A stretch of 64,000 bases of DNA, from contig CM075862.1 of assembly GCA_037975125.1 (NCBI GenBank), forward strand, positions 78,591,843 through 78,655,842, given 5' to 3'. The stretch's first letter is position 1; the number at the start of each line of letters is the position of its first letter. Positions 24,314 through 35,429 of the stretch are shown here, in pieces. The stretch is from Latrodectus hesperus (lineage: Eukaryota > Arthropoda > Arachnida > Araneae > Theridiidae). The notes below the pieces were generated by a model. It searched no databases. It saw only the letters and a list, made by a program, of their open reading frames with translations, and was not told the origin of the DNA. Both the position numbers and the translations under genes were made by a program.

Positions 24314-27300
24314 ATGAAAATTGTGCAGTGGAATGCGAGGAGCGTTACCAACAAAATAGACATTTTTAAGTTAGAACCTTTCATTTCCGCAGATGTATTA
24401 GTGATACAGGAAACTTTCCTTAGACCAAAAGACTTATTTAACCTAAAGAAAAAAATCATCTACAGAAAAGACAGAGAAAATAGAAACGGTGGCGGCCTAG
24501 TGATTGCAGTAACAGAATCAACATCATCAAAAGTAATTTATAAGAACATATACAGCAGCAGTGGAACAGAAATATTGATCGTGAAAATCATTAATCGGAA
24601 CGACACTATTAACATATTGAACATATATTCACCCAAAGGAAAAATTGAATACAGAGAATATCAAGATATACAAAAATATATAACACAAAAATGCCTAATT
24701 TTAGGAGACTTCAATATCAAACATGACCTATGGGGCGGGGAAACTAGCACTCATCAGGGACAAATATTGGCCGACTGGATCAACGAACATAATCTCTGCA
24801 TTCTGAATTCATCTACTCCGACACATATTTCTCCTGCAGGAAAAGGTTCAAATATAGATCTATCAATTTGTACTTCTAACTTATTTCCACAATGTCAAAT
24901 CACAATAGAAGAAGATTCATGTTTTAGTGATCATTTCCCTATAGTCATTGACGTTCTTACCTTAGATCAAACTCCAAGAGTGTATAGGACACGCAGATGG
25001 AAAGATATCATCAACCAAATAAACGAAGAGTTGTGTAGTGAAACTAACAGTTCATATGACAGTTTCCATAATATTACAGTTAAAGCCATAGAAGACAACA
25101 GCCATGAGCAAAAAATACCTGAAAAGCAGTACCCTCCATGGTGGAATAATTTATGTAGTAAATTTTCATTTCTAAAAAAAGTGTACCTAAAGAAAGCCAG
25201 AAATACCTTAAAAACCAAGAACTGGATTTTGTACAAAAAATTTTCTGCAAAATTAAAATATATCATAAAATCGTCTAAAACTAAATATTGGGATGATGTC
25301 TGCAAGAAGCAGCAAGACCCGTACCTACTTTTCCGTATATTTAATTCAATGAATCGCCGATACAGAGATATCCAAAATTCTAACCTCCTAATAAATGTTA
25401 ACAACCAAGAACTACATTCACCAAAATCCCAAAGTGAAGCTTTTGCAATACACTTCAATGACAAAATATACCATGAGCCAATACCAATCGACTACTCTGG
25501 ATCAGAGAATATGAATATAAATAAAAAATTTACAATCAATGAGCTCAAATTAGCCATTAAGAAAACTAGAATATCCACACCAGGAGAAGACAAAATTTCT
25601 GCAAAAGTATTTAAATCACTAAATGAAGTAAGCACACGCCAGATACTTCAAATATTTAATGATATATTTGATCAATGCTCTATTCCTGACAGCTGGAAAT
25701 CTTCTATTATAGTACCAATCCCAAAACCAAACAAACCACAATCCACATTAAATTCATACAGACCTATATCTCTAACCTCTGTTCCTGCTAAAATATTCGA
25801 AAGAATGCTGTCCTATAGAATCACAAATTTCCTAATTTCCAATCAGAAGATAGAAGAACGCCATCTAGGGTTCATACCTTTCCGAGACAGTCAAACTGCA
25901 ATACAACTTTTTCATTATGATCTGCATCAGGCAAAAGCCCAAAAGAAATTCATTATTGCAATATCACTGGATATAAAATCTGCATATGATTCAGTGTACA
26001 TTGACGGATTAATATACAAATGCCTACAGTTGGGAATAACAGGAAAAACCGCCAAATGGATTCACAACTTTCTACAAGATAGAAGGATAAAAATAAGATG
26101 GAGAAATACATGTTCAAAACCAGTTCAGTCAACAAAAGGAGTTCCACAGGGAAGTGTGTTATCCCCCATTTTATTTACAATTTTCATGTCAGACTTCCAT
26201 GAAACTATCCCCCAAGGAGTTAAACATATAATATATGCAGATGACATACTAATTTACTGTACAGGTGAAAAATTGGAAATAATTAAGAAAAAATTGCAAG
26301 AAACTTTGTATAACATAGAAAAATGGAGTAATTACTGGAAACTACAAATAGCTTATCAAAAGTGTTCAGCAGTAAACTTGTCCGGGCGTAGGGAAAATCC
26401 TGACTGGTCAATACAGTGTAACAATGAAAAAATTGAATGGAAAGACAGCCTAAAATTCTTAGGAATTATATTTACAAAAAATGGAAACTTCCGGCCGTTC
26501 GTAACATACATTAAAAATAAAGCATCTAGAAGAATAAATATTTTAAAAATACTCTCTAACAAAAATTATGGAGCAAGATCGCATCATCTAATCCAGTTAG
26601 CAAAATCATCTATCTGCAGCATTCTACACCACACTAGCAATATTTTTAGCTTTACAAACCATTCAGTTACAAAACCTTTAGAAACAATACAAACGTCGGC
26701 ACTAAGAATTGCATTAGGGTTACCAAGATTCACTCCTAATATTCTCCTACGAAAGATTGCAAATATTGGCACAATAGAATCTGAATTTAGGAAAATGTCA
26801 AGCAGATTTTGGCTAAAACATATCTCATTGGAACAACTATCACCTCTCAAAAATATCATCCAAAACAGCTGCAATTCCGTGGAAAAGAAATATCACATAC
26901 CCCTAGTGAAAACAATAGAGGAAGAAAACATTAAAATTCCCCACTTTATCCAATATAAGTATCCACAAATTCACTCTCTAACCAATTTCTCCATCCAAAT
27001 CGACAAATACGATTTCCAAGATAAATATCTAACCAATCAAGAAATTATTCAATTTTTTAATGATTTTGACAATAGCCTAATAGATCAACCTAACAGAATA
27101 GCCACAGATGCATCTAAAAAAGAAGATATAACCTCTATTGCTGGATGGTCAGAAAAAGGATCATTTGGATACAGAGTTAATAATATAAATTCGGTCTTTT
27201 CTGCTGAAGCAATGGCGATCTGTCAAGCTATAGATGAATTAATCATTTACGAAAGAAGAAATATAATATACACAGATAGTAAATCTGTCCTTATCGCACT

Positions 27301-27919
27301 GAAGGAATGTAACCAAAAATCAGCAAGCATAATATTAAGATTAAAACACAAGATATGGCAGGCCTCAAAATTCTTCAAAGAGCTCCAAATTATTTGGGTT
27401 CCAGCCCACAAAGATATTATAATAAATGAAAAAGCTGATAAACTAGCCAAAATAGTCACAAAAGATGATGTAGATATTGAGTGGATTACCATAGAAGATT
27501 TTTACTCATACATCAAAAGCAACATTGAAAAATCTCAAGACAAAATATTCGAAAACAGTAAATATTACCTGAGGATTGGAGACATCCCGGAGTGGAACTC
27601 GATGGGGAGATCTCTCAATTCACGCAAAGAGGATGTATTGCTTGCCAGAAGCCTGGCTGGAATGCTATTGACTCCTTCTCTGCTTTACCGTTTCGGTCTA
27701 GCAGATTCAGACAGATGCAGTTCATGCTATGCGGTTGATAATGCTGAACATATAATCTTATATTGCCCCAGACATAAACAGGACCGCAAACAATTCTTGC
27801 ATAATTTAAAAATACAAGAGAAAATAACAAACTACAAACAGTTGATCAAAATCGTCACATCTAACTCGAAAAAACTAAAAACGTTTATTAAACTCCTCTT
27901 AAGCATCAACAGATTTTGA
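24314..27919 (+). CDS. LINE ORF2, endonuclease / reverse transcriptase / RNase H, 1201 aa
   Basis: An intact polyprotein for target-primed reverse transcription. Residues 1-215 are the AP-type endonuclease: N7 in QWNARS, E33 in IQET, D132 and N134 in GDFN, D206-H207 in SDHFP. The reverse transcriptase has LDIKSAYDS (552-560), GVPQGSVLSP (609-618) and YADD (641-644). The RNase H domain keeps D932 (ATDAS), E965 (SAEAM), D988 (YTDSK), H1032 (VPAHK) and D1042 (KADKLAK). A C-terminal knuckle C1135-x2-C1138-x7-H1146-x4-C1151 follows. No stop or frameshift interrupts it and all catalytic residues are present, so it may still be active. The start is the first ATG after the ORF1 stop. The base composition is A-rich on the sense strand, typical of LINEs. 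Confidence 0.95.
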   Translation: MKIVQWNARSVTNKIDIFKLEPFISADVLVIQETFLRPKDLFNLKKKIIYRKDRENRNGGGLVIAVTESTSSKVIYKNIYSSSGTEILIVKIINRNDTINILNIYSPKGKIEYREYQDIQKYITQKCLILGDFNIKHDLWGGETSTHQGQILADWINEHNLCILNSSTPTHISPAGKGSNIDLSICTSNLFPQCQITIEEDSCFSDHFPIVIDVLTLDQTPRVYRTRRWKDIINQINEELCSETNSSYDSFHNITVKAIEDNSHEQKIPEKQYPPWWNNLCSKFSFLKKVYLKKARNTLKTKNWILYKKFSAKLKYIIKSSKTKYWDDVCKKQQDPYLLFRIFNSMNRRYRDIQNSNLLINVNNQELHSPKSQSEAFAIHFNDKIYHEPIPIDYSGSENMNINKKFTINELKLAIKKTRISTPGEDKISAKVFKSLNEVSTRQILQIFNDIFDQCSIPDSWKSSIIVPIPKPNKPQSTLNSYRPISLTSVPAKIFERMLSYRITNFLISNQKIEERHLGFIPFRDSQTAIQLFHYDLHQAKAQKKFIIAISLDIKSAYDSVYIDGLIYKCLQLGITGKTAKWIHNFLQDRRIKIRWRNTCSKPVQSTKGVPQGSVLSPILFTIFMSDFHETIPQGVKHIIYADDILIYCTGEKLEIIKKKLQETLYNIEKWSNYWKLQIAYQKCSAVNLSGRRENPDWSIQCNNEKIEWKDSLKFLGIIFTKNGNFRPFVTYIKNKASRRINILKILSNKNYGARSHHLIQLAKSSICSILHHTSNIFSFTNHSVTKPLETIQTSALRIALGLPRFTPNILLRKIANIGTIESEFRKMSSRFWLKHISLEQLSPLKNIIQNSCNSVEKKYHIPLVKTIEEENIKIPHFIQYKYPQIHSLTNFSIQIDKYDFQDKYLTNQEIIQFFNDFDNSLIDQPNRIATDASKKEDITSIAGWSEKGSFGYRVNNINSVFSAEAMAICQAIDELIIYERRNIIYTDSKSVLIALKECNQKSASIILRLKHKIWQASKFFKELQIIWVPAHKDIIINEKADKLAKIVTKDDVDIEWITIEDFYSYIKSNIEKSQDKIFENSKYYLRIGDIPEWNSMGRSLNSRKEDVLLARSLAGMLLTPSLLYRFGLADSDRCSSCYAVDNAEHIILYCPRHKQDRKQFLHNLKIQEKITNYKQLIKIVTSNSKKLKTFIKLLLSINRF

Positions 27920-28984
27920 ATAAAGATCTTACTAGAATAATAGAGACAAAAGCCGGAGCAGCTAAAAGTCTCAGAAATATCTACCAACCAACCAACCAAT
28001 CCGGTTTTGTTTGTTTCTGAAGGTCTAAAATCCATTAAACAATTTTTGCTTTGATTTGCAATTTATAAAAAATTAGTTTTCTTACATTGATCTTGTTTTT
28101 TATAAATTATTTATCTTATAAATTAATATTACTGTCTGTCTTGTGGTTTTTTTCTAACGAAATTGCGAAAACTAGAATTTTTCAAAGATGCTCAGTGACA
28201 GGAATGGCTTGTTCCTTATTTGATCTCTCTCCTATTCTTGCTTGACATGGTAGATTTATAATGAAATTAAAATATGTTTTGCACTCAAAGAGGACTAATT
28301 TCTGTGCATACTCATGTGTAGAAATTTAAGGTATTATTCTTTTAATTTAAAGAACATTAATGCATTTAAATTTCAGAGCAGTATTTATTTATGTGTAAGT
28401 TGAAACTAATAGTTTTTATCAGTTCTCACTCTGCATATTTTAACTTTATAACTATATATTGTATTCAGCTCGGAAATATCGTATGTTTTTGTCATAAATA
28501 ATCGGTTAACAATATTCTATTGTATTCATACTTGAGATATCATCAAATTTAATACTTACCTTTTTCTGAGAATCTCAAACATTTTCATTAAAAAAGTTAC
28601 TTAAGAAGGAATCAAATAATATATTTCTTCTAAAAAAATAATTAAAGAAATTAGAAGTAGGTTTTTATTTTACCATATATTTTATTTAATTTACTATAAT
28701 TATTGCCCAAAAATATTGTGAAATTATTAAATTTGTAATTACATTGTTAGTAGAACAAGTATTAATATTTTTGGCTAGATTTATTGATATAAAAATCTTG
28801 TTAACAATAGTATATGAACTGTAATGTCCATATACATTAAGCTGAAGCTGAATCCATATACATTAAGCTGAATGCATTTAAAAAAGCATTAATATCATTT
28901 TATTTATTTATTTTAGTATTAAAGTATTTGTTTTCTTTTTACAAATTGTTAATTTATGAAATAAGTCTTTATATATGAAATATT

Positions 28985-29044
28985 CTTCTTCTCTTCTTCT
29001 TCTTCGAATTGGGTTTGTATGTCATTGAGCACCTCTGCTTTTAA
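28985..29044 (-). mobile_element. Tiny LINE 3'-end insertion
   Basis: On the minus strand it reads AAAAGCAGAGGTG, then CAATGACATACAAAC, then a GAA-rich tail. This is nearly the same as the LINE 3' end at 30684-30733. Duplications TATATATGAAATATT (28970-28984, 29055-29069) flank it. It is an extremely 5'-truncated retrotransposition product. Confidence 0.7.
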
Positions 29045-29747
29045 TATATATATATATATGAAATATTGAAAGTTTTCTTATTGCATATTTTTCATGATAT
29101 AAATATTTTTTTTATTGGTAGATTATTTACTTTTGTTTTCTTTATACTTAAAAGATTTTCAGTGTAGTTTGTTATTTTTTCTAGCTCTCATGTAGTGACT
29201 GTATAATAGCTATCCAAATCCAATTTATCTTTAATTTAATAACTACAGAAAGATATACCCTTTATATAAGAAAAAAAATATTTTAGTTATCTTAAGTTTA
29301 TATTGTTGGCTATTTTCATTTTTCAATCCTCAACTCAAAAGTAACTATATTTGTGTATCTATATACTATATTTATTATATGCTTCAAAAAATGTACACAC
29401 ATTTTGAACCATCATAGAAACCCTATTTCTTGTTCTACAAAGTTCTGGGAAAAATAATACAAAATGTATAATAATTAATATTGGTTTTTAAGTTGAATTT
29501 CATAATTTTTGAAATACTTTCATCAGTTTTATTTATAAATAAACTCTCTATATTTATACTATTGAAATGTATACTTTTTTTATGTGAATTGTAAACAAAT
29601 GTTATTTTTAGCATAACCTTGTTTAACTACATTGTAATCTCTGAATTTGTTAAAATATAACATATTTTGCCATAATTATATAAATGCCAAGTTTTTTAGT
29701 GATTAAAGACTGGCACCTTTATAATAATAATGTACTGATTTCTTTTG

Positions 29748-30857
29748 CCGCTCAACTTGTCTAGTGGTCAGCGTACTTGACTGCGGACAAGGAGGCTCTG
29801 GGTTCGAATCCTGGTTCGGGTATGGATGTACTTTCTCTCTCTATTTATCCTGTCTTTGTCCTTTCCTTATATGAATAGGTTGTGAATGGTTGCCTATCCT
29901 ATAAGCAGGTACCTGGAACCAGGGGGTATGTGTACCTTCCTGGGGCTTGAGCACAGCCACCAGGTGCGTCGGCAGGTGGTGGATAGCCGAATGTCCTGTA
30001 GGAATGACAGGATAGCCTTGAATATAGAATCAGAGGCCGCGAACCAGCTCCCGTAAACCCTGGTGTTATGCGTTCCGTGCCTAGGGCTAATTGGCACCGC
30101 GGTATTGGTGTCTTAACGGAGCCTCTAGTTGCTTGGCGAACTTCTAGAGTAATTTGCCTTGCCCAGTAACTCAGGCAATGCTGGGTGGACTTATATTACC
30201 TGAGCTTTTTAATTGTTATCTTGTGGCTGAAAAGACACAAGAAGTAACAAACCTTTCTGCATTTGCAGGTGAAGCCTCTAAAGTAGACCTTACTGAAAAA
30301 GACAAGGGAACTCAGAGGCAATCTTGTAAAGGGGCAGCAATGTATCCTTCACTTGAGGTAGAAATTACCTCTAAACCATCTTCTTCTGGTGAAAGTCGGG
30401 AAGCTATTCCTAGCATGACTGAATTTCTGACCAGATGGAACTGTTTCAGCAAGACCTTATCTGCTGGAAATGTCATATGCAAGAGGAAACGGCAGAGCAT
30501 GTCATTTACGAATATGAGGCTCTTGCCCTCCCTAAATTAACTTCTTTAGGCTTCATCCATACTAGAGAGTTACACCTAGACTCCATTAAAGGGTTATCGG
30601 ACTTTATTAGTAAAGTGGGTGACCCGAGCAACTGGAACTAGGAAACATTGGGTTTGGAGTTAATGGTACAAAATGCTAATAAAAGCAGAGGTGCCCAATG
30701 ACATACAAACTCAATTTTAAGAAGAAGAAGAAGATAAGCAGGTACCTATGGCATATGTGTACTGAGGAAGTTGGACTCCACACCAAAATATGGTTCAGTT
30801 GGAAAAGTGGAGCAGCGCACTCCATGTTGCCAGCCTAGCTGGCACACAACAACAACA
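29748..30857 (+). mobile_element. tRNA-derived SINE (family B) interrupted by a LINE segment
   Basis: The head has an A box (TAGTGGTCAGCG) and a B box (GGGTTCGAATCCTGG). The far end has GTGGAGCAGCGCACTCC, GCCTAGCTGGCAC and an (AAC)n tail. Perfect 14-bp duplications ACTGATTTCTTTTG (29734-29747, 30858-30871) enclose the whole. Inside, ATAAGCAGGTACCT occurs twice (29901-29914, 30734-30747) around a LINE 3' segment. Nested insertion is the simplest reading. A short TATGTGTAC match beyond both inner repeats leaves open that two SINE copies recombined. Confidence 0.75.
29915..30733 (+). mobile_element. LINE 3' segment inside the SINE
   Basis: The plus-strand translation of 30435-30641 (MELFQQDLICWKCHMQEETAEHVIYEYEALA... 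to VGDPSNWN) is the C-terminal zinc-knuckle tail of a LINE ORF2: WKC...ETAEHV...C-like spacing with the last Cys lost. An overlapping open frame upstream (30154-30540) is in another phase. The 3' UTR ends CAATGACATACAAACTCAA and (GAA)n. The 5' 240 bp were not identified. Confidence 0.6.
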
Positions 30858-30957
30858 ACTGATTTCTTTTGTATAATTTTTAATATGATAATTTTTAACC
30901 TCAAAATTATTATATAATTATTTTGAAGTTTTTATTTACATAGTTATTCTTTCGCAG

Positions 30958-31043
30958 ATTTCCAAAGTTTTGTAATATTTTACTGTATGCTGAATATGTC
31001 AAGGTCATCAAGCATTGCAAAACTAGATGAAGCAGAAAGTTTG
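30958..31043 (+). CDS. NPHP1: Candidate first coding exon of NPHP1
   Basis: A strong acceptor (TTATTCTTTCGCAG) precedes a fully open stretch. ATGs at 30987 and 30996 give MLNMSRSSSIAKLDEAESL before a gtaaag donor, phase 0, matching the phase-0 start of the SH3 exon at 38291. Polar, helical residues would suit the N-terminal region of nephrocystin-1, but there is no specific sequence match. The direct join would need no other exon. Confidence 0.3.
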
Positions 31044-31099
31044 GTAAAGCATTAACTTTATATTCCATTGCTTTAGTTTGGTAAATGCATCCTTGGGGA

Positions 31100-32700
31100 T
31101 TATTTTAGAGTAGTAGCTCTTAATCTGTTTTTCATGCGCTTCTGGTGGTATATGGTAGATTTTTTATGGGTAGTTTATATGTGTGAGAATGATACTAATA
31201 ATAAAATACATTAATTTAAAAAGATTTATAAAAATATTAAAAAAGTAAGGATTTGATTGATGTACAATTGATGAACAAACAATGTGATTGATGATTAGTA
31301 AGACAGTTGTTTAACAGTCTGATATCCCATTTGCAATAAAGAAAAAGAAAAGAATATGATATTTAATTAATTCTCTATCATATATCAGATAAGTATATTT
31401 TTGTGAATAGGAAAAATGATTCTTTTTAGCTTTGGGCATACTTATGTCTCCAAAATGATATTAGGTTATCCTGGGTAAAAAAATATTAAAAACTGCTGTT
31501 TTATTAAATGTTTATGGAGCTATAAAAATGAGTTACATTCCTTTTTCTTTGTATGTTGAACTTCACTAATTGCTTTTTCATTGTTGTACCTTTAAAAGCA
31601 AATGAATACAAACTTAACGTATTCATCCATACATCCATTAAATTCATAAGTCAATTTTAGACCCATTTCTTTATTTTTCCCATAATTTTGGCATATTTTA
31701 AAGGATTGTAACTCTTGGTTTCAACTAATTTGCACTATTGATGAAAATTAAGGACTTCTTGCATTTTTATAATGATTAAGCATTTATATGCACATAATTT
31801 ACTTTGTGAAATTGCTTATATAAAATGCTTGTTTCTTACTATTTTCAGTCTATTGTTGATAGAAGAAAGTACTTTTTTCTGAGTTGTAATCGTGTAATAA
31901 ATACTTATATCATTTATTATATTACTATAGAAATTGATTAGGGATATAGAACTGAATTAAATAAAATGCTTGAACTTGCCGAAACATGTAAAAAAAACAA
32001 ACTTACAATTTTGCCAAAAACTGAATAATGTTAATGGGGTACTTTAAAACAATATTTTAAAATTCATACATTGTCTGAAATATTACTTTTTACTGATTTG
32101 AGCAATTTTCCTTTTTTAAAATCTCAAATGTTCACTGGATAGTTATTTTTATTATTTGCAGTATCAAAGTGTTATTTAGCAAATAATAAATGATACATAT
32201 TAATATTTTCTGAATCATTTCATATATTTTGCTACTTGTAGATTAAAGAGAATTAACTTTTTTCTCACTTTATTTTATGATTATGATAATTATCTTTTAT
32301 GAGAATTTCGCATATAAAACTTCATAGGTATTTCCTTGTGTATGAATTAAAATTTTAATAAAATAATTATTTTCCATTTTTTACTTTATTCAAAATTTTA
32401 AAATGTTTACTCACCATATGTTTTTGTAGATCGTAATTTTCTTTTTTTAAGTCTTTGAAATGTGTATCGGTTTTATGTGTAATAATGTTTTAATCTTTTT
32501 CCTGAAAATATGTAAAATGCATGGCTTATCCTTCCTATCTAGTTTGATTTTAAAAGAACATTTCGGAAAAGATATGGTCTATTAACATAAAAGTATTATA
32601 TTGTGTTGTAATGAAAGTTTTCTACGACATCTTATATCACCAGTTTACATTTGTATGTTTGTTTATATTTTGTCAGATGATATTTTGTATTTAGAAGGAG
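31100..32700. other. No gene recognised
   Basis: AT-rich sequence. A 46-base candidate exon at 31942-31987 (GYRTELNKMLELAET) has a weak acceptor and a donor of phase 1, which does not fit the known exons. It is mentioned only as a possibility. Confidence 0.4.
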
Positions 32701-32779
32701 ATTTGCTTTTGAACACTCTGTTGTGAGATCTGTAAAAGCATCATTAAGTACAAGAAGTCTGAAATGGAATTATCACATT

Positions 32780-33520
32780 ACCAGATTAGAACCATCATAT
32801 ACTTCCACTTCTGTTGGAAAAAGTCAGCTACAGAATGTCACCAAATCATGTGTATAGCTTTTAGTATTACTATTGTATCATATGACAGTGTGAAGGTTTG
32901 GTACTGAAAGCTCAAAAGGAAGGATTATGACTTTGGATATCAATGTAAGGACAAAATTCTGGACGATCATCATTTGTGATGAAAAATGGATATACTTCAA
33001 CAATACAGGCTGAAAAGGGAGTTGGTGATCCTGTCAGTAGTATTGCAAAGCAGAATTTGACTAACATTAATTCATGTTTTGCATTTGCTGCAATTGCTGT
33101 GGTATTACCCATCAAGGGTCTCCAGAAAAAGATAAAACCATTGACAGTAAGGTGTACAGTGAGATGCATGTCTATGTTGACACTGATATCAAATCCAAAT
33201 GTTGAACTGAGTTCCCGAACAAAAAGTATCAGCATTCAATGGCTGGATTTTGTATAGACTTCAAAATCTTTTACTACACCCATCATATAACTGCAATGTC
33301 TTTCCTTTGGACTTTTACTTTTATCACACCTGCAATTATGTCTTCTTGGTGCTATCTTTGAATCCTGAGCCATGCAAAGATGAATGAGGACACCTGCAAA
33401 GAGGTTGATTTGTTTTTGGACTTGCAATTATTAAGTTTCTGGGCCGAAAACTTTGAAAAACATACTAAACATTTGCAGAAGAGATATACCTGGATGGTGA
33501 TTATTACCAGAACTAAAGAT
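32780..33520 (+). pseudogene. Mariner transposase remnant
   Basis: Plus-strand fragments in several frames resemble mariner transposase. They are KSATECHQIMC (helix-turn-helix region), ICDEKWIYFNNTG followed by KGSW near 32970-33020 (first catalytic D in DEKWI), FMFCIC and TIDSKVYSEM, then HPSYNCNVFPLDFYFY near 33280-33330 (family HPPYSPDLAPxDYHLF; the key Asp context is changed). Stops, frameshifts and an internal deletion show an old dead copy. No terminal repeats were recognised. Confidence 0.6.
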
Positions 33521-34543
33521 ACTGTTTTCCTGTTTTTATCAAACGTCATAAAGAACTTTTTGTGGAAAACTTTCATTACAACCTGATGATGTTACTTAGT
33601 TGCTATTTATTAACATAATTATCTATGTGTCAGTTTTTTACTTTGGTTGTTTTCCAGACAGAGTTACTCATTTCATGTTTTAAACTACATTTGACATGCT
33701 TTTAAGTTTAGAAATATGCTTTTTCATTACTTCAAATGATTTGCATTCATTCATATGAAACACTTTTTAAAATTACTTTGACTCAGATGAATAAAATATA
33801 AAAGATTTCAGAAAACAATTATTTGTTACTTATTCTATGTAACTAGAATTTTGATGAATATGGAACTTTTTGTGAGATAAAATTTTCATTATCATGATTG
33901 AAGTTAAGAATTTTATTAATACTACTGCAAATACATTTATATGAAAAGTTTTAGGAGCTAAGCCAAAATAATTCAATGCTCGTTAAAGAATCTAAGGAAA
34001 TAAGTTGTTTTGAATAAAAACCTGTATAATCATTTGCTTTCTTTATTTGAACAAATGAATATAATATCAGGCTGTGCTGATAATTTTTCTTGGAAAAGTT
34101 CCAAATTGATGACAAATTTAATGTTTTTTTTTTATATAATTCGTAACACCAATAAAAACTATGTATGAGCATATTTAAGATTTGCTGTGTTCTAAGAATA
34201 ATTCATCTCCATATAAATAATTTAATGTATTCTCATGATTAATATTTGTTTACATTCTTCAAATATTTTAAAACTTATTTTACTGGGTATTAATTAAATG
34301 AGAGTACAATTACTTAAATGTTCTGATATTTTTAAATACAATATATATAAATACTTTTTCTGTATGCTGCTAGGTATTAACCTATCATACCATGTGATTG
34401 TTATCCATTTTTAACATATCTGATTTGATCTTAGGTCAATATTAATGGTGAATATGCATTGTGTGCAATGCTTTCCAAACTTTATAATATCTATTGTGGA
34501 CTGCATCTTTTGACAAAGTTCTGAATGAAAAAATCTCATTTAT

Positions 34544-35420
34544 TTGCAATGCCCAATTTTCTTTAAACAAATTGGTGCATGCATGTGTTTGCCTATTAGT
34601 CCATTAATTTCAAATCCTATGTGTTTCCTTTGCCAAGATTTTGATCATTCCAAGATAGCATGTAGAGCCAAACTGACATGCGCTCATTGCTTAGCTGTTG
34701 GTCATTATAATCTAAATTTAGTGAGGAAGAGATTTACATCAATTGTAAAGGTGATCACCTTTTTTTTTCTCAAAATTGTCCTACATAGCTGGTGAAAAAG
34801 TATCACCTTGATTAGGGTTACAAATAGATGTTCTTGTTCAGAGGGATACAAAAGCTTTGTATGTAAAATTTATAAAAAATTTGGTATGTAAATTGCTTGC
34901 AAAGTTTGAGTGTAATAGAAGTGTTGAAAAATTTAAGCATTTACAATCATGCTGTTGTGTTCACAATTTTTGGAGTATTGGGATTCCTTTGCTTGCAGAT
35001 GTATGATAGATCTGTTGGATCCACATAGGTCTCAGTGGTAATGAAATGGCTGATGCAATTGTTAAGTCTGCATTGCCTCTTCCTCAACCATCAATTTTTC
35101 TTTTAGATGTGAGAAAATTAACTTATTCCTTTTCTCAGGAATCATGGAGCATGTAGGTCGCCAACAAATTGTGTACTATTTTCCCAGATCTCACTTCATG
35201 TTCAGTTTTACAGATACAGGGTACTAATGTCAGATTAACTCATCTTCATATTAAACACATGTTTTATACATAAACATCTCTTTCTGAATGAATCAAATCC
35301 ATAGTGTGAAACATATGATGAACTATATGCAATATATCATATTCTAATTTCGTGTTGTGATTTTTTCCTTTATCTCATTTTACCTTTTTTCATAGTAATA
35401 TAACATTGCATAATTTGTTG
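34544..35420 (+). pseudogene. Decayed LINE: ORF1 knuckle joined to RNase H tail
   Basis: 34615-34720 reads PMCFLCQDFDHSKIACRAKL then TCAHCLAVGHYN, the CCHC knuckles of a LINE ORF1. About 300 bp on, ISGNEMADAIVKSALPLPQP (35030-35090) is the end of an RNase H domain. NVRLTHLHIKHMFYT and later fragments are the C-terminal region. The endonuclease and reverse transcriptase are missing, so most of the element was deleted. Confidence 0.65.
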
Positions 35421-35429
35421 GAGCCAACC

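Larger units (their letters stand above)
22678..27999 (+). mobile_element. Full-length LINE (non-LTR retrotransposon), 5.3 kb
   Basis: The element is flanked by 11-bp duplications TCCGGTTTTGT (22667-22677, 28000-28010). It has a 5' UTR of about 325 bp, ORF1 with zinc knuckles, a 145-bp spacer, an intact ORF2 (endonuclease, reverse transcriptase, RNase H, CCHC knuckle) and a short 3' UTR ending in an (ACCA)n tail (27982-27999). The AP-type endonuclease together with RNase H puts it near the I/R1/LOA group rather than Jockey proper. The clade was not resolved. The length, the intact ORF2 and the clean duplications indicate a recent insertion. It sits 122 bp from the older LINE at 20874-22544 and on the opposite strand. 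Confidence 0.92.

Noticed and set aside
23032..27830. Several minus-strand open frames across the full-length LINE
   Set aside because: Antisense shadows of ORF1 and ORF2; none has a recognisable domain.
29750..29830. A tRNA gene (A box and B box present)
   Set aside because: No tRNA cloverleaf end is visible; the sequence continues into a SINE body flanked by a target duplication.
32976..33257. 93-codon plus-strand open frame
   Set aside because: Out of frame with the mariner remnant beneath it, which explains the coding-like composition.
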